A stretch of DNA of 64,000 nt from Zygaena filipendulae. Taxonomy: Eukaryota > Arthropoda > Insecta > Lepidoptera > Zygaenidae. Location: NCBI GenBank assembly GCA_907165275.2, contig OU015651.1:766501-830500 (forward strand), written 5' to 3'. Within the stretch, counting starts at the first letter, position 1. Each line of letters opens with the position of its first letter. Positions 47,561 to 58,317 of the stretch are shown here, piece by piece. The notes under the pieces were generated by a model. It did no database searches. It was not told where the DNA came from and saw only the letters and a list, made by a program, of their open reading frames with translations. The position numbers were made by a program, and so were the translations under genes.

Positions 47561-48230
47561 ATGTCTCCTTTAGTGTTAGTTTTTTTGTTGTGTGCCGGAG
47601 ATTTTATCAATTGTAAAGATATATCGTTAGAGACCAAGGAGAGCGCTCGAGAGGAGAAGTTGAGGACTGGGTTGATAGACGCTTTTCAAAATATAAAAAA
47701 GGCGTCGGCCAAGGGCGGTATTGACGATGAGGGCCCTTTGACGTCGGACTTGACGGGCTCCGTGAACGAGCCGACGAGGGTCAACGACAAGCCGACCAAC
47801 GTGGACCATTTCGAACTATTCGGCGACGACGACGGCCTGACGTTCGCCGAAGCCTTCGGTGACGTGCAGCCGGAGAAAAAGAGTCCCACCACAGTGAAAT
47901 CTCACAACGTACAGCACATAGTGAAAACGACAAAGACAATCGACGTTACGACGACAAAGCCGAGAGCAACGACCCGCGTGTTATTATCGATAAACGATGC
48001 GAGGATAAATGATACAATTCCTCCACTGAGAAACGATACAAAGATAAATATCAAACGAGAGCAGCCGACGGAGCCGTTGACGGGTATAGAGGATATACTC
48101 AGGGTGTTCGACTCGGAGATCCTGGTGCAGCAGTGGGAGCGCATCAAGAGGAGTGTGGCGGGGATGTGCTTGGATGATCTGCAAGAATACGTGGACGGCC
48201 TCAGGGACAGGACGCTGTGGGCTATGAAAA
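47561..48230 (+). CDS. NRF-6 (nose resistant to fluoxetine)-like protein, first coding exon only
   Basis: One exon of 223 codons plus one base, ending at a perfect donor (AAAA|gtaagt, 48231). It starts with a short hydrophobic signal peptide (MSPLVLVFLLCAGDFINC), followed by an acidic, Thr-rich, low-complexity stretch with NDT/NDTK sites that could be glycosylated. The end, 'CLDDLQEYVDGLRDRTLWAMK', matches the start of the NRF N-terminal domain, a Cys-rich extracellular domain that precedes an acyltransferase-3 multi-pass membrane region in NRF-6-like proteins. In nematodes these act in lipid or drug uptake; insects have many uncharacterised members. The remaining exons were not found in the next 15.7 kb of + strand. 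They may lie beyond a large intron or outside the window. Translation through the donor runs on for 38 codons and is not real coding. Confidence 0.75.
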
Positions 48231-49420
48231 GTAAGTGCAGCACCGAGTCGCTTCACCATATCATATCGCATGATGTAATACAACTTTCACAGCCACCTCG
48301 ACGGCTATTTAAACTGGCTTGTGTGTTAATTTTACTTCAAAATTAGAAACGTAAAACCAAATGATTGTAAATTTTACTCGTTTTATACTTTTGCTAATTC
48401 TCTTTTATCACTTTACAGTATATGTATTTTATATTTATGTTTATGTTGAATCATTATCATCATTGAAACGTACATTCTTATGTTTTTATTTATAATTGCT
48501 CGAGAGCGTATTTTTTTTTCTCATCTACAATTTCTTTACAAAAACCATGTACCTACCTAGATATTTAACTGGTTATGGTGGTAACTAAAATCTAATGACA
48601 AACAATAAATGGTAAACTTACGATATAAATCTATAATTGACATAATGAAAATATATCTAAGTCGCAATATTTTTGACTTCAATGATAGGATTTTTTTTTG
48701 CATGCATATTATGACTGTTAACATCCCTCAGACAGTTTTAGTCAAGGGTTAGTTGCTATCCCTTTGGGTTTCCTAGACAGTAGGGAATCGAGTATAGAGA
48801 TTTGTATAAGAGGACAGTTTTAATTTTCCATGTGGGTACTGATTTCTGAAACCCTACCTCCAAAAACATTACAAATATAGCAATCAAAACATTTTTACTG
48901 GAGAGATATGAAAATCTATCGAAAGAGCTTGGACATGCCATCTTGAAGATTTTAATCTTATTTGAGAAGTTTATATTTTACGAGTACATTCCAGGTTTAC
49001 CACATTAGGTATGAGTATCGTTCTAGGTAACCTCACGGCAATTTAACATTTACGTAATGGCCGTATACGCATAACACACTTATGCCTAAGTGGCGATATT
49101 TTGTCATTATTGTCATTTGTAAGTAATATGATGTAACAAAATTCTGACTGTCAGAGATGGAAACCAATTAATTCGTCATATTAGTATTACCTATATAATC
49201 GAACTTTTCGAATTGTATGTCGAAGTTTTTGTTTTGTCTGTGGTCTGATCTTAGACTACGGGAGAATCGTTGTTTCAAAGGTCCTGACCGAAAAACCGCA
49301 TGGTTATTTGCGGTGGATAAACGCGATGTATTTTCAAAACAACATCTTTATTTTTTTAACCAGCCACCAGGAGTGAAAAGCGCCAGCCACCAAAAAATCA
49401 TGTTACCTGTAAGAAAAGTT

Positions 49421-49535
49421 ATCAGATCTCATGTAGAGCCAAGCTTATAAGCTATAACTTTTTGACAGTGCCCGTCATATGGACTCGTCTTGGCATCATT
49501 TTACGTGAAAATTTTTTTGGTGGGATTTCATTTTT
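49421..49535. mobile_element. Partial copy of the gacgggcactct MITE
   Basis: Matches, in reverse, the segment 'gatgccaagacgag...gacgggcact' of the element at 7655-8030, with a shortened hairpin ('agccaagcttataagctataactttttgacagtgcccgtc'). Confidence 0.7.
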
Positions 49536-49585
49536 CAATAAGAAATCCATAGTAGAATATGTAGTACCTACAGGGGAGATATTAT

Positions 49586-49914
49586 AATGGGCATGTTGAC
49601 TAATCTTTATTTTTTAGTCCGTCTTGTAGATTATTAAAAAATATTGGACACGTATTTTTTCTTTTTTTACGTAATCAAAAAATAACGGCGATATATTGAG
49701 TTGAAATTTCACGTGACGTCACTATTCTGACAGTTTGTAAGGCGGTTTTGCGGTTAGTGACGTCACGACCTCCTCATCCTAAACTTTAATACGCTTTATC
49801 TCTATATATTTTAATTTATTTAAAAAAGCAAAAAATACGTGTCTATTGTTTTTTTATTTTCTAACTGACGGACTAATTAGAATTTTGATTTTCAATAGTA
49901 GTCAACATCCCTAT
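49586..49914 (-). mobile_element. MITE family 2, copy 5
   Basis: Reverse copy downstream of the NRF-6-like exon, with both TGACGTCA palindromes. Confidence 0.8.
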
Positions 49915-50972
49915 TTTTGACGATAATAATCCTTCAATAAGTATTTGTTTGTGCTAGGTTTGTGAGTACCTACGGCTTTAGATACGACCGCGACCGTAGC
50001 AGCCTCACCCACCGTCCAAGTTGCGTAATCTCCTAGATCGAAATGAAAAATATACACAAATCTGGGTCACTGTCCGAACCGAACGGTCGAGATCAAAGTA
50101 TTTTTTCTTGGTGCATGACATTTCACAATGATACATAACTTGTTTATTATTATCTTACTCGCCTTGTTCTGAGAAATTATATCTACTCGAAAGTTATTAC
50201 TTACAAATAAAAAAATGGTAATTTTACAAATATTATACCTACCACTTCTTACATATTGAGTTCTTTTTAAATAATCGTATAAAATTTAAGGTAAAAACAC
50301 TATCGATGCAGTCAGTGTTTACGGAATGACCGCACGTTAAAAGTGGTAAATTGCTATTATATAATGGAATTTTTTAATGTGTATATACATATATTCAGGG
50401 TTTGTGTGAGTAAGTATTACTATAACGATAACTGTTTAAGTAATCGTTAATTATTATGATTAAACATGAAATATAATTACTAGTTGGCCGTTAAGACACT
50501 CGATAACAATTGTAAACTCGGATCTTTGTGATAATCCTAGGATGATTGTTTTTTAGATTATCCTACTACACATACAAGGCATAAATACATACTCCGTACC
50601 AGGATGAAAAAATAATTCCGTCATGTAAAATAGTTGTGCTTTGACACGCGTTCAAAATACATACCCACAATAAAAAAATATCACTAATCTAAACAGTAAA
50701 ATTCTGATTTGTCTCAACTGCAAGGGTCTACTTACTAATTACTATATTATCCTGATAAACTTTGTATAAGTATTTCTGTATGTACGTTAGGTACCTGTTT
50801 TATTTGTATTAGTAATTATTAAACCTTTTAATAGCAAAGGATTTCCATTTTCCACGTGCCGTCAGTTTGTTCAAAACAGTCAATATTTATCTCTGGCATA
50901 CTTATAACCTACTGTTTGCTCGTTATGCTAACGCAAAGCTGACTATAGGTGGTTATATTAATAATTATATAT

Positions 50973-51510
50973 TTTTAGTGGCCGACCGAAACAGATTTTT
51001 TAGCCGAAGCCGAAACCGAACTTTCGGTCATGGTCTTAGTTTCGGCCGAAACCGAAACCGAAACTTTCTTAAACATATTAATTTTTTTTATTGTATACTG
51101 AAATTTTGTTTATTTTTCACACACTGCACATATCTACAGGCAGTTAAATGTGTTGCGGAGGAAAATTAAAAAAACAGATAAGTAGGTATAACGATATATT
51201 CATATGAAAAAGATGTTAAAAAACTTTTGAAAATAAAATTTTCATAAAACAACATTCAGTTAGGTACATTTAGACATCAACTTCAATTGATTATGTATAT
51301 ACTGTGGTGGTGGTCTTTGGTGGCAACCTTAAGCTTAACTAACGGCGGGCGACCAAGAGTTAGTCGCGACATTAGCCAATTCATAAACACTGAGTTTTGG
51401 TACGGCCGAAAGTTTCGCCCAATTTCTACCGAATTAAGGCCGAAAGTAGATTTTTTGGCAGAAAGTAACCGAAACCGAAATTTCGGTCGGCCACTAATAT
51501 TTTTGGCGTC
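50973..51510. mobile_element. Element with ttagtggccgaccgaaa inverted ends
   Basis: Left end 'ttagtggccgaccgaaacag' (50978) and right end 'tttcggtcggccactaatat' (51481-51500). Subterminal regions are packed with CCGAAA units in both halves (50990-51065, 51400-51485). About 530 bp; the open frames inside are repeat-driven and not protein-like. Confidence 0.65.
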
Positions 51511-52075
51511 TATTAAGTCTTCGGCATATTCTATAGCTGGTACTTGAATAACTTATTTGAAATATATTTTATTAGATGCTATTTCTAACTCTTTCATCCA
51601 GTATGACGAACGACTGACGCCTAATAAGTGTATGCCTATTAGTAAGTAGGTAGGTATAAAAAGATTAGGCAAAAAAATATAAGATTCGGATATTATAAAA
51701 ATAGGTTTATTGACTATACTATAATTATGTATAATAATTTTTGTAAATTACTAAACTCGTAGCTAACAAATTCATTGCAAGACTTATTTAAGTGCAAAAA
51801 TATCTAAATTAAATCATATTAAAATTAGAAAGGAAGGAATAAAATAAACATTATTTGGACCACAGATAATATAATACTAATTTGGGCCGAAAAGTAGGTA
51901 GGTATGGAGCTTTCCACGCGCTTTAGTGGTGTCTATCAAGCATGCTTAGCTCTGAAACAGAAACTTATACACGTGCGGTTTGAGCACACGTTTTAAAGTT
52001 TGAATTGGACCTTAAATTATGCAATCATGTAAGTCTCGGCTCTCGACAGTAGGTTCGTAAATGAGCGACACACAT

Positions 52076-52244
52076 CAGGCGCGGATCTATGGGGGGGCAA
52101 TGGGTGCACTTGTGCATGCACCCACCTACTATAGTAGGTAGGTACTTTAATCAGATCTTACAAAAATTTCTGACCCTGTATATTCCAAAAAATTCATAGT
52201 GCAACTAAAATTGCCCCCTCAAGCAAATCCTAGATCCGCGCCTG
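52076..52244. mobile_element. hAT-like MITE, copy 2
   Basis: Same ends (CAGGCGCGGATCTA / TAGATCCGCGCCTG) and body ('actttaatcagatcttacaaaaatt' region). The 8-bp flanks ACACACAT and ACATACAT differ at one base. Confidence 0.8.
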
Positions 52245-52430
52245 ACATACATAGCTGTTGCTACGTACCTACGCTAAGTCGCTAACATCATCAAGCCAAG
52301 TATATTATAGAGACGGTAGAAGCCTAGTAACCCGGAGAAAATTATTTTCAAAGCAAAGTTCTCGGTCATTTTTTTTGGTCCATCCACTGCAAACCATATT
52401 GTCAACAGTGCAGCGTGTCTGTTTAAGATC

Positions 52431-52660
52431 GGCCCCTATTCACTATGACGAACAAGATTCCTTGCCCATAACGCGCGTCTCAAAAACGCATTTCCAAACG
52501 TTATAGATGCCAAGATATTAGAAATTATTATTCTTTATGCCATAAGAAACGTTGTAAATGTATTTTTTTGCAGTAAAACTTCATTGATTACGAGGGCAAG
52601 GCAGCTTTTGTGGCGTCTTATCTTAGCGTGGCGTGTTATAGTCATAGTGAATAAGGGCCC
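52431..52660. mobile_element. MITE family 3, copy 3
   Basis: Left end slightly altered (GGCCCCTATTCACTATGAC); the right end GTCATAGTGAATAAGGGCCC is intact. Confidence 0.78.
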
Positions 52661-52744
52661 AGATAGAAAGGAATATGTACTAGTTTTAGATTTAGTTAAG
52701 AAAATCGTGTATTACTCGCATTGACTTCATTTTGCGTTTGGGAT

Positions 52745-53071
52745 AAAAATGCGCATGATTACTTAATTTTTATTTTTATTCAGTCTTGTAGATAAAAACT
52801 ATTGGATTCGTATTTTTTTTTCTTTTCTATGTTATCAAAAAATAACGGCAATACATTGAGTTGAAATTCCGTGTGACGTCAGTCGTCACACCTAGGCACC
52901 CTTTATACTTAGCTATGACGTCGCGACCTCCCACTCGTAAACTTCAATTCGTTTTATCTAAATATTTTTTCAATAATTCGAAAAAGCAAAAAATACGTGT
53001 TTATTAATTTTTTACTATCTAACTGACGGACTAAATAGAATTGTGATTCTTATACCGTCATCATGCCCATT
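52745..53071 (-). mobile_element. MITE family 2, diverged copy 6
   Basis: Recognisable along its length ('aaaaaataacggcaatacattgagttgaaatt' region) but with many differences. Only relics of the TGACGTCA sites remain (tgtgacgtcag), so it is older than copies 1-5. Confidence 0.65.
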
Positions 53072-53552
53072 GCGGTTAATCGTAGTCGACCAAACACAAC
53101 ACCTTGTTGCACCACGGTGGCGACCTTCGAGCCGAATTTCTACAAATACATTTCTCAATCCTTCGAGGAGCGTTTCCTAAGTGCGCCGCGACGCAGGCGC
53201 AGCTTTAGGTTATGTAAGAAGTACTAAGAACAAAGATCTACACGAGCGGATATTACTTGTGCGGCTGTGAAAGATCAATGATGCGTGATCTTTAAACGAG
53301 ACTATATTTATCCTTACACAAAGTCCTCTGCCGCGTCTGTCTATCTGTTCGCGATAAACTCGAAGACTACTAAAAGGATTTTCATGCGGTTTTCACCGAC
53401 AGATAGAGGGATTCGAGGGAATTTTATACGTGTAGTTTGTCCTGGATTTCCCGCGGGAACTCCGAAATTATCGAGGGTGAAATCTAATGACAGATAAATG
53501 GAATAGAATACTTTATACGGAATATTTTGAAAGTTTACAATTTTATTTGACA

Positions 53553-53920
53553 TAATAGACAAGCAATAGTGTGTTAACCTACATTGAAGAAATTTTGATT
53601 TAATCATGTTTTAAAATTATAACGCCATTTTCTGTCAAGATTTTGTTATGTTCAACATTTTGTTGGTATTTAAACAACGTAATAAGGTAAACACCTAATT
53701 AAAAAACGGTTTATAAACTCTCGATAGTGGGTTTTTTTTTAATGTCATAGGGGGCAAACGAGCAAGTGGTACACCTGATGGTAAGTGATTACCGCCGCCC
53801 ATAGACATCTGCAACACCAGAAGGCATGCAGGTGCGTTGCCGACCTGGAATTTTCGTTCGGTTCGTTTGGGTTCGGTAACTGCAAAACTCAATTTTGTGA
53901 GTTAAGATGTTATTGCTATT
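53553..53920. mobile_element. MITE family 1 copy split by a retroposon tail
   Basis: The left part 53553-53730 ('gacaagcaatagtgtgttaacc') and right part of about 53885-53920 ('aattttgtgagttaagatgttattgct') belong to one MITE copy. Between them lies a reverse-strand retroposon 3' end (poly(T), then 'aatgtcatagggggcaaacg', to about 53850), the same family as the DUSP12 intron 5 element. The MITE is therefore older than that retroposon copy. Confidence 0.7.
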
Positions 53921-54289
53921 TCTAAAGTTATGATCGAATGTTTGTCCTTGTTTGTAACATTTAATTATTGCTGATGTGTATCGTGAATTAATTGCAAAAT
54001 ACATTTGGTTCTTAACGCAAATCCAGTTGGTTTCACAATCAGTTTTTAAGTAACGGATAAACCCATCCGACTTTTTCTTTAACACCTGGATACGATTAAT
54101 ACTAACTATAGGAACGTAAGCAAAACCTTTCATAATTTTGCCAGTTTTCCTCAACTTACCTATGACTCATGAATGACTCATGATTACATGATGTTGTGTT
54201 TGGTAACGTTCAGCGCTTATTGCATTAATTATGCTTTTTGCAAAAATGGACTTTCCATCCACGTTCTTTGCGATCAAGATAATGTCAGC

Positions 54290-54420
54290 TGCACTGTGCA
54301 CAGCCGGTTAATCTAGTGGTTTGCGAACCAGATGCCCCAGGTTCGATTCTCGGACCAGCATCATGCATCATCATTACCTACCAGCATCAGGGTGGACCTA
54401 ATTTATTTAGTTATTTACTT
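54290..54420 (+). mobile_element. tRNA-like SINE head
   Basis: A-box-like 'ttaatctagtgg' (about 54308-54319) and B box 'ggttcgattctc' (about 54340-54351), then a body with 'catcatgcatcatcat'. The stems do not close as in a tRNA. Confidence 0.5.
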
Positions 54421-54515
54421 TAGTCCACAGCACTTAAAAACTAATTAACAGTACTTTTGTATAATGCTTACTGCCAATTACGGACTAACATTTTGTACAC
54501 TATAGACATAAAAAA

Positions 54516-54750
54516 GGACATAGATAAGCAATAGTGTGTTAACCCACACTGGAGAAATTTTGAGTAAATCGTGTTTTAAAAGTATAGCGCCATTTTGTGT
54601 CAACATTTTTAATGTTCACTATTTAGCTACATATTTAAGCAGTGTAATAAGGTAAACACATCATTAAAAAACGTTATTTAACTCTCAATAAATCGTTCTG
54701 AATCAATAACTTAAGTTTGTGGGTTAACATGTTATTGCTTATCTGCGTCC
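54516..54750. mobile_element. MITE family 1, copy k
   Basis: 235 bp; 4-bp duplication AAAA (54512-54515, 54751-54754). Confidence 0.9.
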
Positions 54751-54864
54751 AAAAATACCATTACATTATGTTGACACCTAGTTAAATTAAACAGCACTAT
54801 TATTATACATGAATAGATATGCATATTGCGTGTTTGACTCTGTGAGTGGTGTGTGTGGTGTGGT

Positions 54865-54890
54865 GAGTGTGTGTGTGTGTGTGTGTGTGT
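54865..54890 (+). repeat. (GT)n microsatellite
   Basis: Pure GT run after 'ggtgtggtga', followed by a reversed (AAAT)-tail retroposon end ('tttatttatttatttgc'). Confidence 0.9.
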
Positions 54891-55124
54891 TTATTTATTT
54901 ATTTGCAAAAATATGGTAGTTACATAAATTGGTGTTACAAAAATACGTAAAATTTATTCAACATATTCTGCCGTTGCCGGCGTGCAAATATCATCTTAAA
55001 CTTAGATTAATTATTTTGAACAATTAATTATTATCATGAAATAATAATAAATCTAAAGTAATATTAGTCTAGATGACTAATATTTTTATTTCTTTCCAAC
55101 CTGCCACAAACTTCTCACCTAACC

Positions 55125-55208
55125 AAACGTTGACTGGTAGAGAATGCCTTAGGCATTAAGTTCGCCTTTGTACAATTGTGCAATAAAGTTCTTTAAATAA
55201 ATAAATAA
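55125..55208 (+). mobile_element. 3' end of the same retrotransposon family as 57465-57729
   Basis: Shares 'agagaatgccttaggcattaagttcgcc', then 'tttgtacaattgtgcaataaag' and an (AAAT)n tail with the copy inside the Tc1 element. The palindrome 'gccttaggc' near the end is probably part of a 3' hairpin. Confidence 0.65.
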
Positions 55209-55956
55209 AATAATATTATAAAAGGGAAATATTAGATGTTTTGTTTTTGTTTGTTACGATTTAACTCAAAAATTACTGGACCGATTTCAAAAAATTCTTT
55301 CACCATTAGAATGCTCATCTTACATTATCCCTGAGTAATATGAATATAGGCTATAATGTAACCCGGAATTCCCGCGAGAACTCCGAAATTACCGCGCAGA
55401 ACAACTGCTTGTAGGTAGATACCTATCCTACTATAAACGTATAATTTATAATATTATAAACGCGAAAGTTTGTATGTATGTATGGATGGATGGATGGATG
55501 GATGTTTGTTACTCTTTCACGCAAAAACTACTGGATGGATTTAAATGAAACTTTACAATAATATAGCTTATACATCAGATTAACACATAGGGTATTTTTT
55601 ATCCCGGAATTCCCGCGGGAACTCTAAAATTAACGCGGTCGAAACCACGGGGCATAACTAGTGTAATATAGTTTTAAAGCAAGGATTACCTACTAGCGAT
55701 GAATATATTGTGATATGGGACATTTATTACCAGAAATGGAAAACCGCAGTTCAATTCAAACTAAGTCGTCATCATCACAGATCACGATTTACCAATCGTC
55801 AGTGACTTTCATCGTACGGAAGTGCCATGTTGTAATGAACTATACGCAAGTCGCAACAAACTAAACAATAACGTCAGGCAAAAAAGGTAATAAAAAACAT
55901 CGCGTTCAAGTCCCGCGTAATTTACATAATATAATAAACTAAACAATGGTTATAGG

Positions 55957-56610
55957 GTGTGCAGTAGGTATGGTAGAGAGAGGTCATTCGCATCTCTTCA
56001 CCCTGAGAAGAAGCGCTGGAGCCAAAAACTGCGTGAAGATATACAGGAATATTTTTTAAGCAATGCGCAAAAAAAATTTTGGTGGTTCAGTATCAGGGGA
56101 AATGTGGGCAAAAAAGACCTTATTAAATATTGTAATTATTTGTTAAGTTCCAACTTAAAAAAGGTAATTTTGTTTACATTCCCATATTGTAGGACGTTGC
56201 CAGAAGCAGAAAATAATATTAGATATAAGCTTAATGAATATCTATACACTATTTCAAAATACAAGGATAAGTTCCATATAATTGACACTAACACTTTTGT
56301 TAGTAATAAATATAATTATTTGACAAAAGGTAGTTATTACCTTTCTCATAGTTTTAAGCGACAGGTAGCAGTTGCGCTATCATATTATTTTGAAATCTTA
56401 GCCAAGAACTTGGCTAATAATTATTCTGCTTCTATTGAGCAGTTATATGACATTGGTAACAATGACATTATGTATAGTAATAATTTTGACATACAATTAA
56501 CACCTAACAATTTTGACATGCAAAATGATAATTTATTGACATCTAATCCTGACATACAATATGATGATAATTCATTGACATCACAATTAATTCAAAATAA
56601 TTTAAATTAA
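55957..56610 (+). CDS. LINE ORF1 C-terminal part (esterase-like region)
   Basis: Open for 217 codons without an ATG start (it begins with GTG), so the true N-terminus is missing or lies upstream of the 5' truncation. 'VILFTFPYCRTLPEAENNIR' followed by 'YKLNEYLYTIS...FHIIDTNTF' resembles the late part of SGNH-esterase-like domains found in CR1/L2-type ORF1 proteins. The tail is made of Asn/Asp-rich near-repeats (NNFDIQLTPNNFDMQND). No zinc knuckle is seen. It ends 17 nt before the ORF2 ATG. Function: an RNA-binding/assembly partner of ORF2 (family knowledge). Confidence 0.6.
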   Translation: MCSRYGRERSFASLHPEKKRWSQKLREDIQEYFLSNAQKKFWWFSIRGNVGKKDLIKYCNYLLSSNLKKVILFTFPYCRTLPEAENNIRYKLNEYLYTISKYKDKFHIIDTNTFVSNKYNYLTKGSYYLSHSFKRQVAVALSYYFEILAKNLANNYSASIEQLYDIGNNDIMYSNNFDIQLTPNNFDMQNDNLLTSNPDIQYDDNSLTSQLIQNNLN

Positions 56611-57010
56611 ATAATAAGACAATAGAGATGACCTCTGGCACTAATCTAATTAAGTTATCTGACATGACAAATGATTATTATTGTTTGAAAGGGAGTCCAA
56701 AGAAAAAGCATACTTCAAATGTTCATTGTATTAACCTGGTGCATCAAAATATACTACTCAAAACAAAATAGGGCCCATCTTGATTTTGTTCTGTAAAATT
56801 AAACTGGATAGTTTTAAGTATTTTTTGCGCATAGATACGTTGAATGTTAGGCTTCATTAATTGTCTAAACAAGGCAAATGATAAAAAAATCTTTGTTTCC
56901 TTAAAAATACCCACAAAAACAGAAAAATCTAAATTTACCCTTAAAAAGTTAATCTAAAAATTTCGATTTTTGTCACTTAAAGTGATATGAAGAATTACAC
57001 AGGGATGTTT

Positions 57011-58317
57011 TTAGTAACGAGTGGGTCCTCCTCTGCTACGTACGCACTCTATGAGCCTGTTAGGAACGCTCTCAATCAAATGGGTAACGTTTTCCTGTGG
57101 TATTCGCTCCCAGCAGATTTTTAAGGCGGTTATGAGCTCCTGTTGATTGTTTATTTCACTGTAATTGTCTTTAAGACTTCTTTTCAATTGGTCCCACAAA
57201 TGTTCAATCGGGTTGAGATCGGGGCTCATCGCAGGCCATGGCAAAACTGAGATATTGGCATCAGGTAGAGTTTTAGAGTCAGGCTTGCCGTGTGTGCGCG
57301 AGCGTTATCCTGCATGAGGATGAAATTATTGCTCACTCTCTGTGCAAATCGGATAACGTGAGGTCGGATCACACGTTCGACGTATCTGGCAGCAGTTACG
57401 GTACCCTCATCAAGAATTTCCAGCTCTGTTTTGCCCATTAAACTTATTCCGCCCCATACCATAAATATTTAAATACGTATTTTATGCTGTGTAGTATATA
57501 TTTATATATCAATTATCTCTATATTTAGTCCTTTTTTATGTCTTAGTTTATAACTTTTTAGTTTTAATACTATTATTTTTATTTATTTTTCGTTTTTTCC
57601 GTAGGTTGCACACCCCTTCCCTTTTATCTCTCTGTCAACCCAATGGTTAACTGTCAGAGAATGCCGCAAGGCATTAAGTTCGCCATTTGTACTATTTTGT
57701 GCAAGAAGAATAAATAAATAAATAAATAAATACCATAACACTGGGCCCGCCCCACCGATCTGTCTCGTGGATACAGGGTTCCGTAAAACGTTCGCCTTCC
57801 CTCCTCCACACACGTACACGTCTATCGTCACTAAAAATTTCACCTTACACTCATCTGTAAAAAGTACAGACCTCCAGTTGTCTATAGTCCAGTCCAAATG
57901 CGCGCGTGCGAACCTTAGACGAGCTGCACGATGAGCCCTTGACAGTTTAATGCGAATAAGTCGCATTCTGGATCGTTGTCCGTCTTCGTGGAGTCTGTTG
58001 CGGATAGTTTGTTCGCTAACGCGCGTACCGGTAGCTTCCCGTAGTCGCCTTTGTAAAGTACGGGCGGTAACGGTATGCTCTCGACGTGCAGATAAACGAA
58101 TGTATCGGTCCTCTTGAACAGTTGTGGCGCGAGTTCTTCCTGATCCACGTCTTCTAGCCACACTACCTGTCTCCTGGTACCGTTCCCACACATTTCGGAT
58201 ATTCCGCCTCGACACACCAAGTCGTAAAGCTACCGATCGCTGAGACTCTCCCTCTTGCAGCAGTATGACTGCTCTTGAAGCAGTTTCCATGTCCATATGG
58301 TGCCGAGAACGTGGCAT
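57011..58317 (-). pseudogene. Tc1-like transposase (DDE), interrupted
   Basis: Start ATG at 58317 (MPRSRHHMDME). The N-terminal paired-like helix-turn-helix ('SQRSVALRLGVSRRNIRNVW', 'TARTLQRRLREATG') is followed by the DDE core: first Asp in 'LFTDECKVKF', second in 'LMQDNARAH', and Glu in 'SPDLNPIEHLW'. The frame is broken twice: by the retroposon at 57465-57729, between 'GGAGP' and 'MVWGG', and by a one-base shift near 57270-57290, just before 'LPDANISVLPWPAMSPD'. The C-terminus ends 'RSRGGPTRY' at 57011. It would catalyse cut-and-paste at TA if whole. Confidence 0.9.
57465..57729 (+). mobile_element. Retroposon 3' fragment inserted into the Tc1 transposase
   Basis: About 265 bp ending in an (AAAT)n tail, flanked by a perfect 9-bp duplication ATACCATAA (57456-57464 and 57730-57738). 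The last 80 bp ('gagaatgccgcaaggcattaagttcgcc' region) match 55125-55208, which carries the same tail, so both are 5'-truncated copies of one retrotransposon. Confidence 0.85.

Larger units (their letters stand above)
48231..55124. other. Probable intron or 3' flank of the NRF-6-like gene
   Basis: If the donor at 48231 is used, this stretch is intronic at least in part. It carries the listed MITEs and microsatellites. I searched it for the next NRF exon (expected to continue 'MLDASGK'-like and a C-terminal Cys) and found none. Confidence 0.4.

Noticed and set aside
47900..48346. Frame continuing 38 codons past 48230 in the NRF-6-like gene
   Set aside because: A perfect gtaagt donor follows the conserved 'LWAMK', and the sequence after it does not resemble the family.
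54300..54355. Possible tRNA gene
   Set aside because: A- and B-box-like motifs are present, but no acceptor or anticodon stems can be paired; SINE head is more likely.
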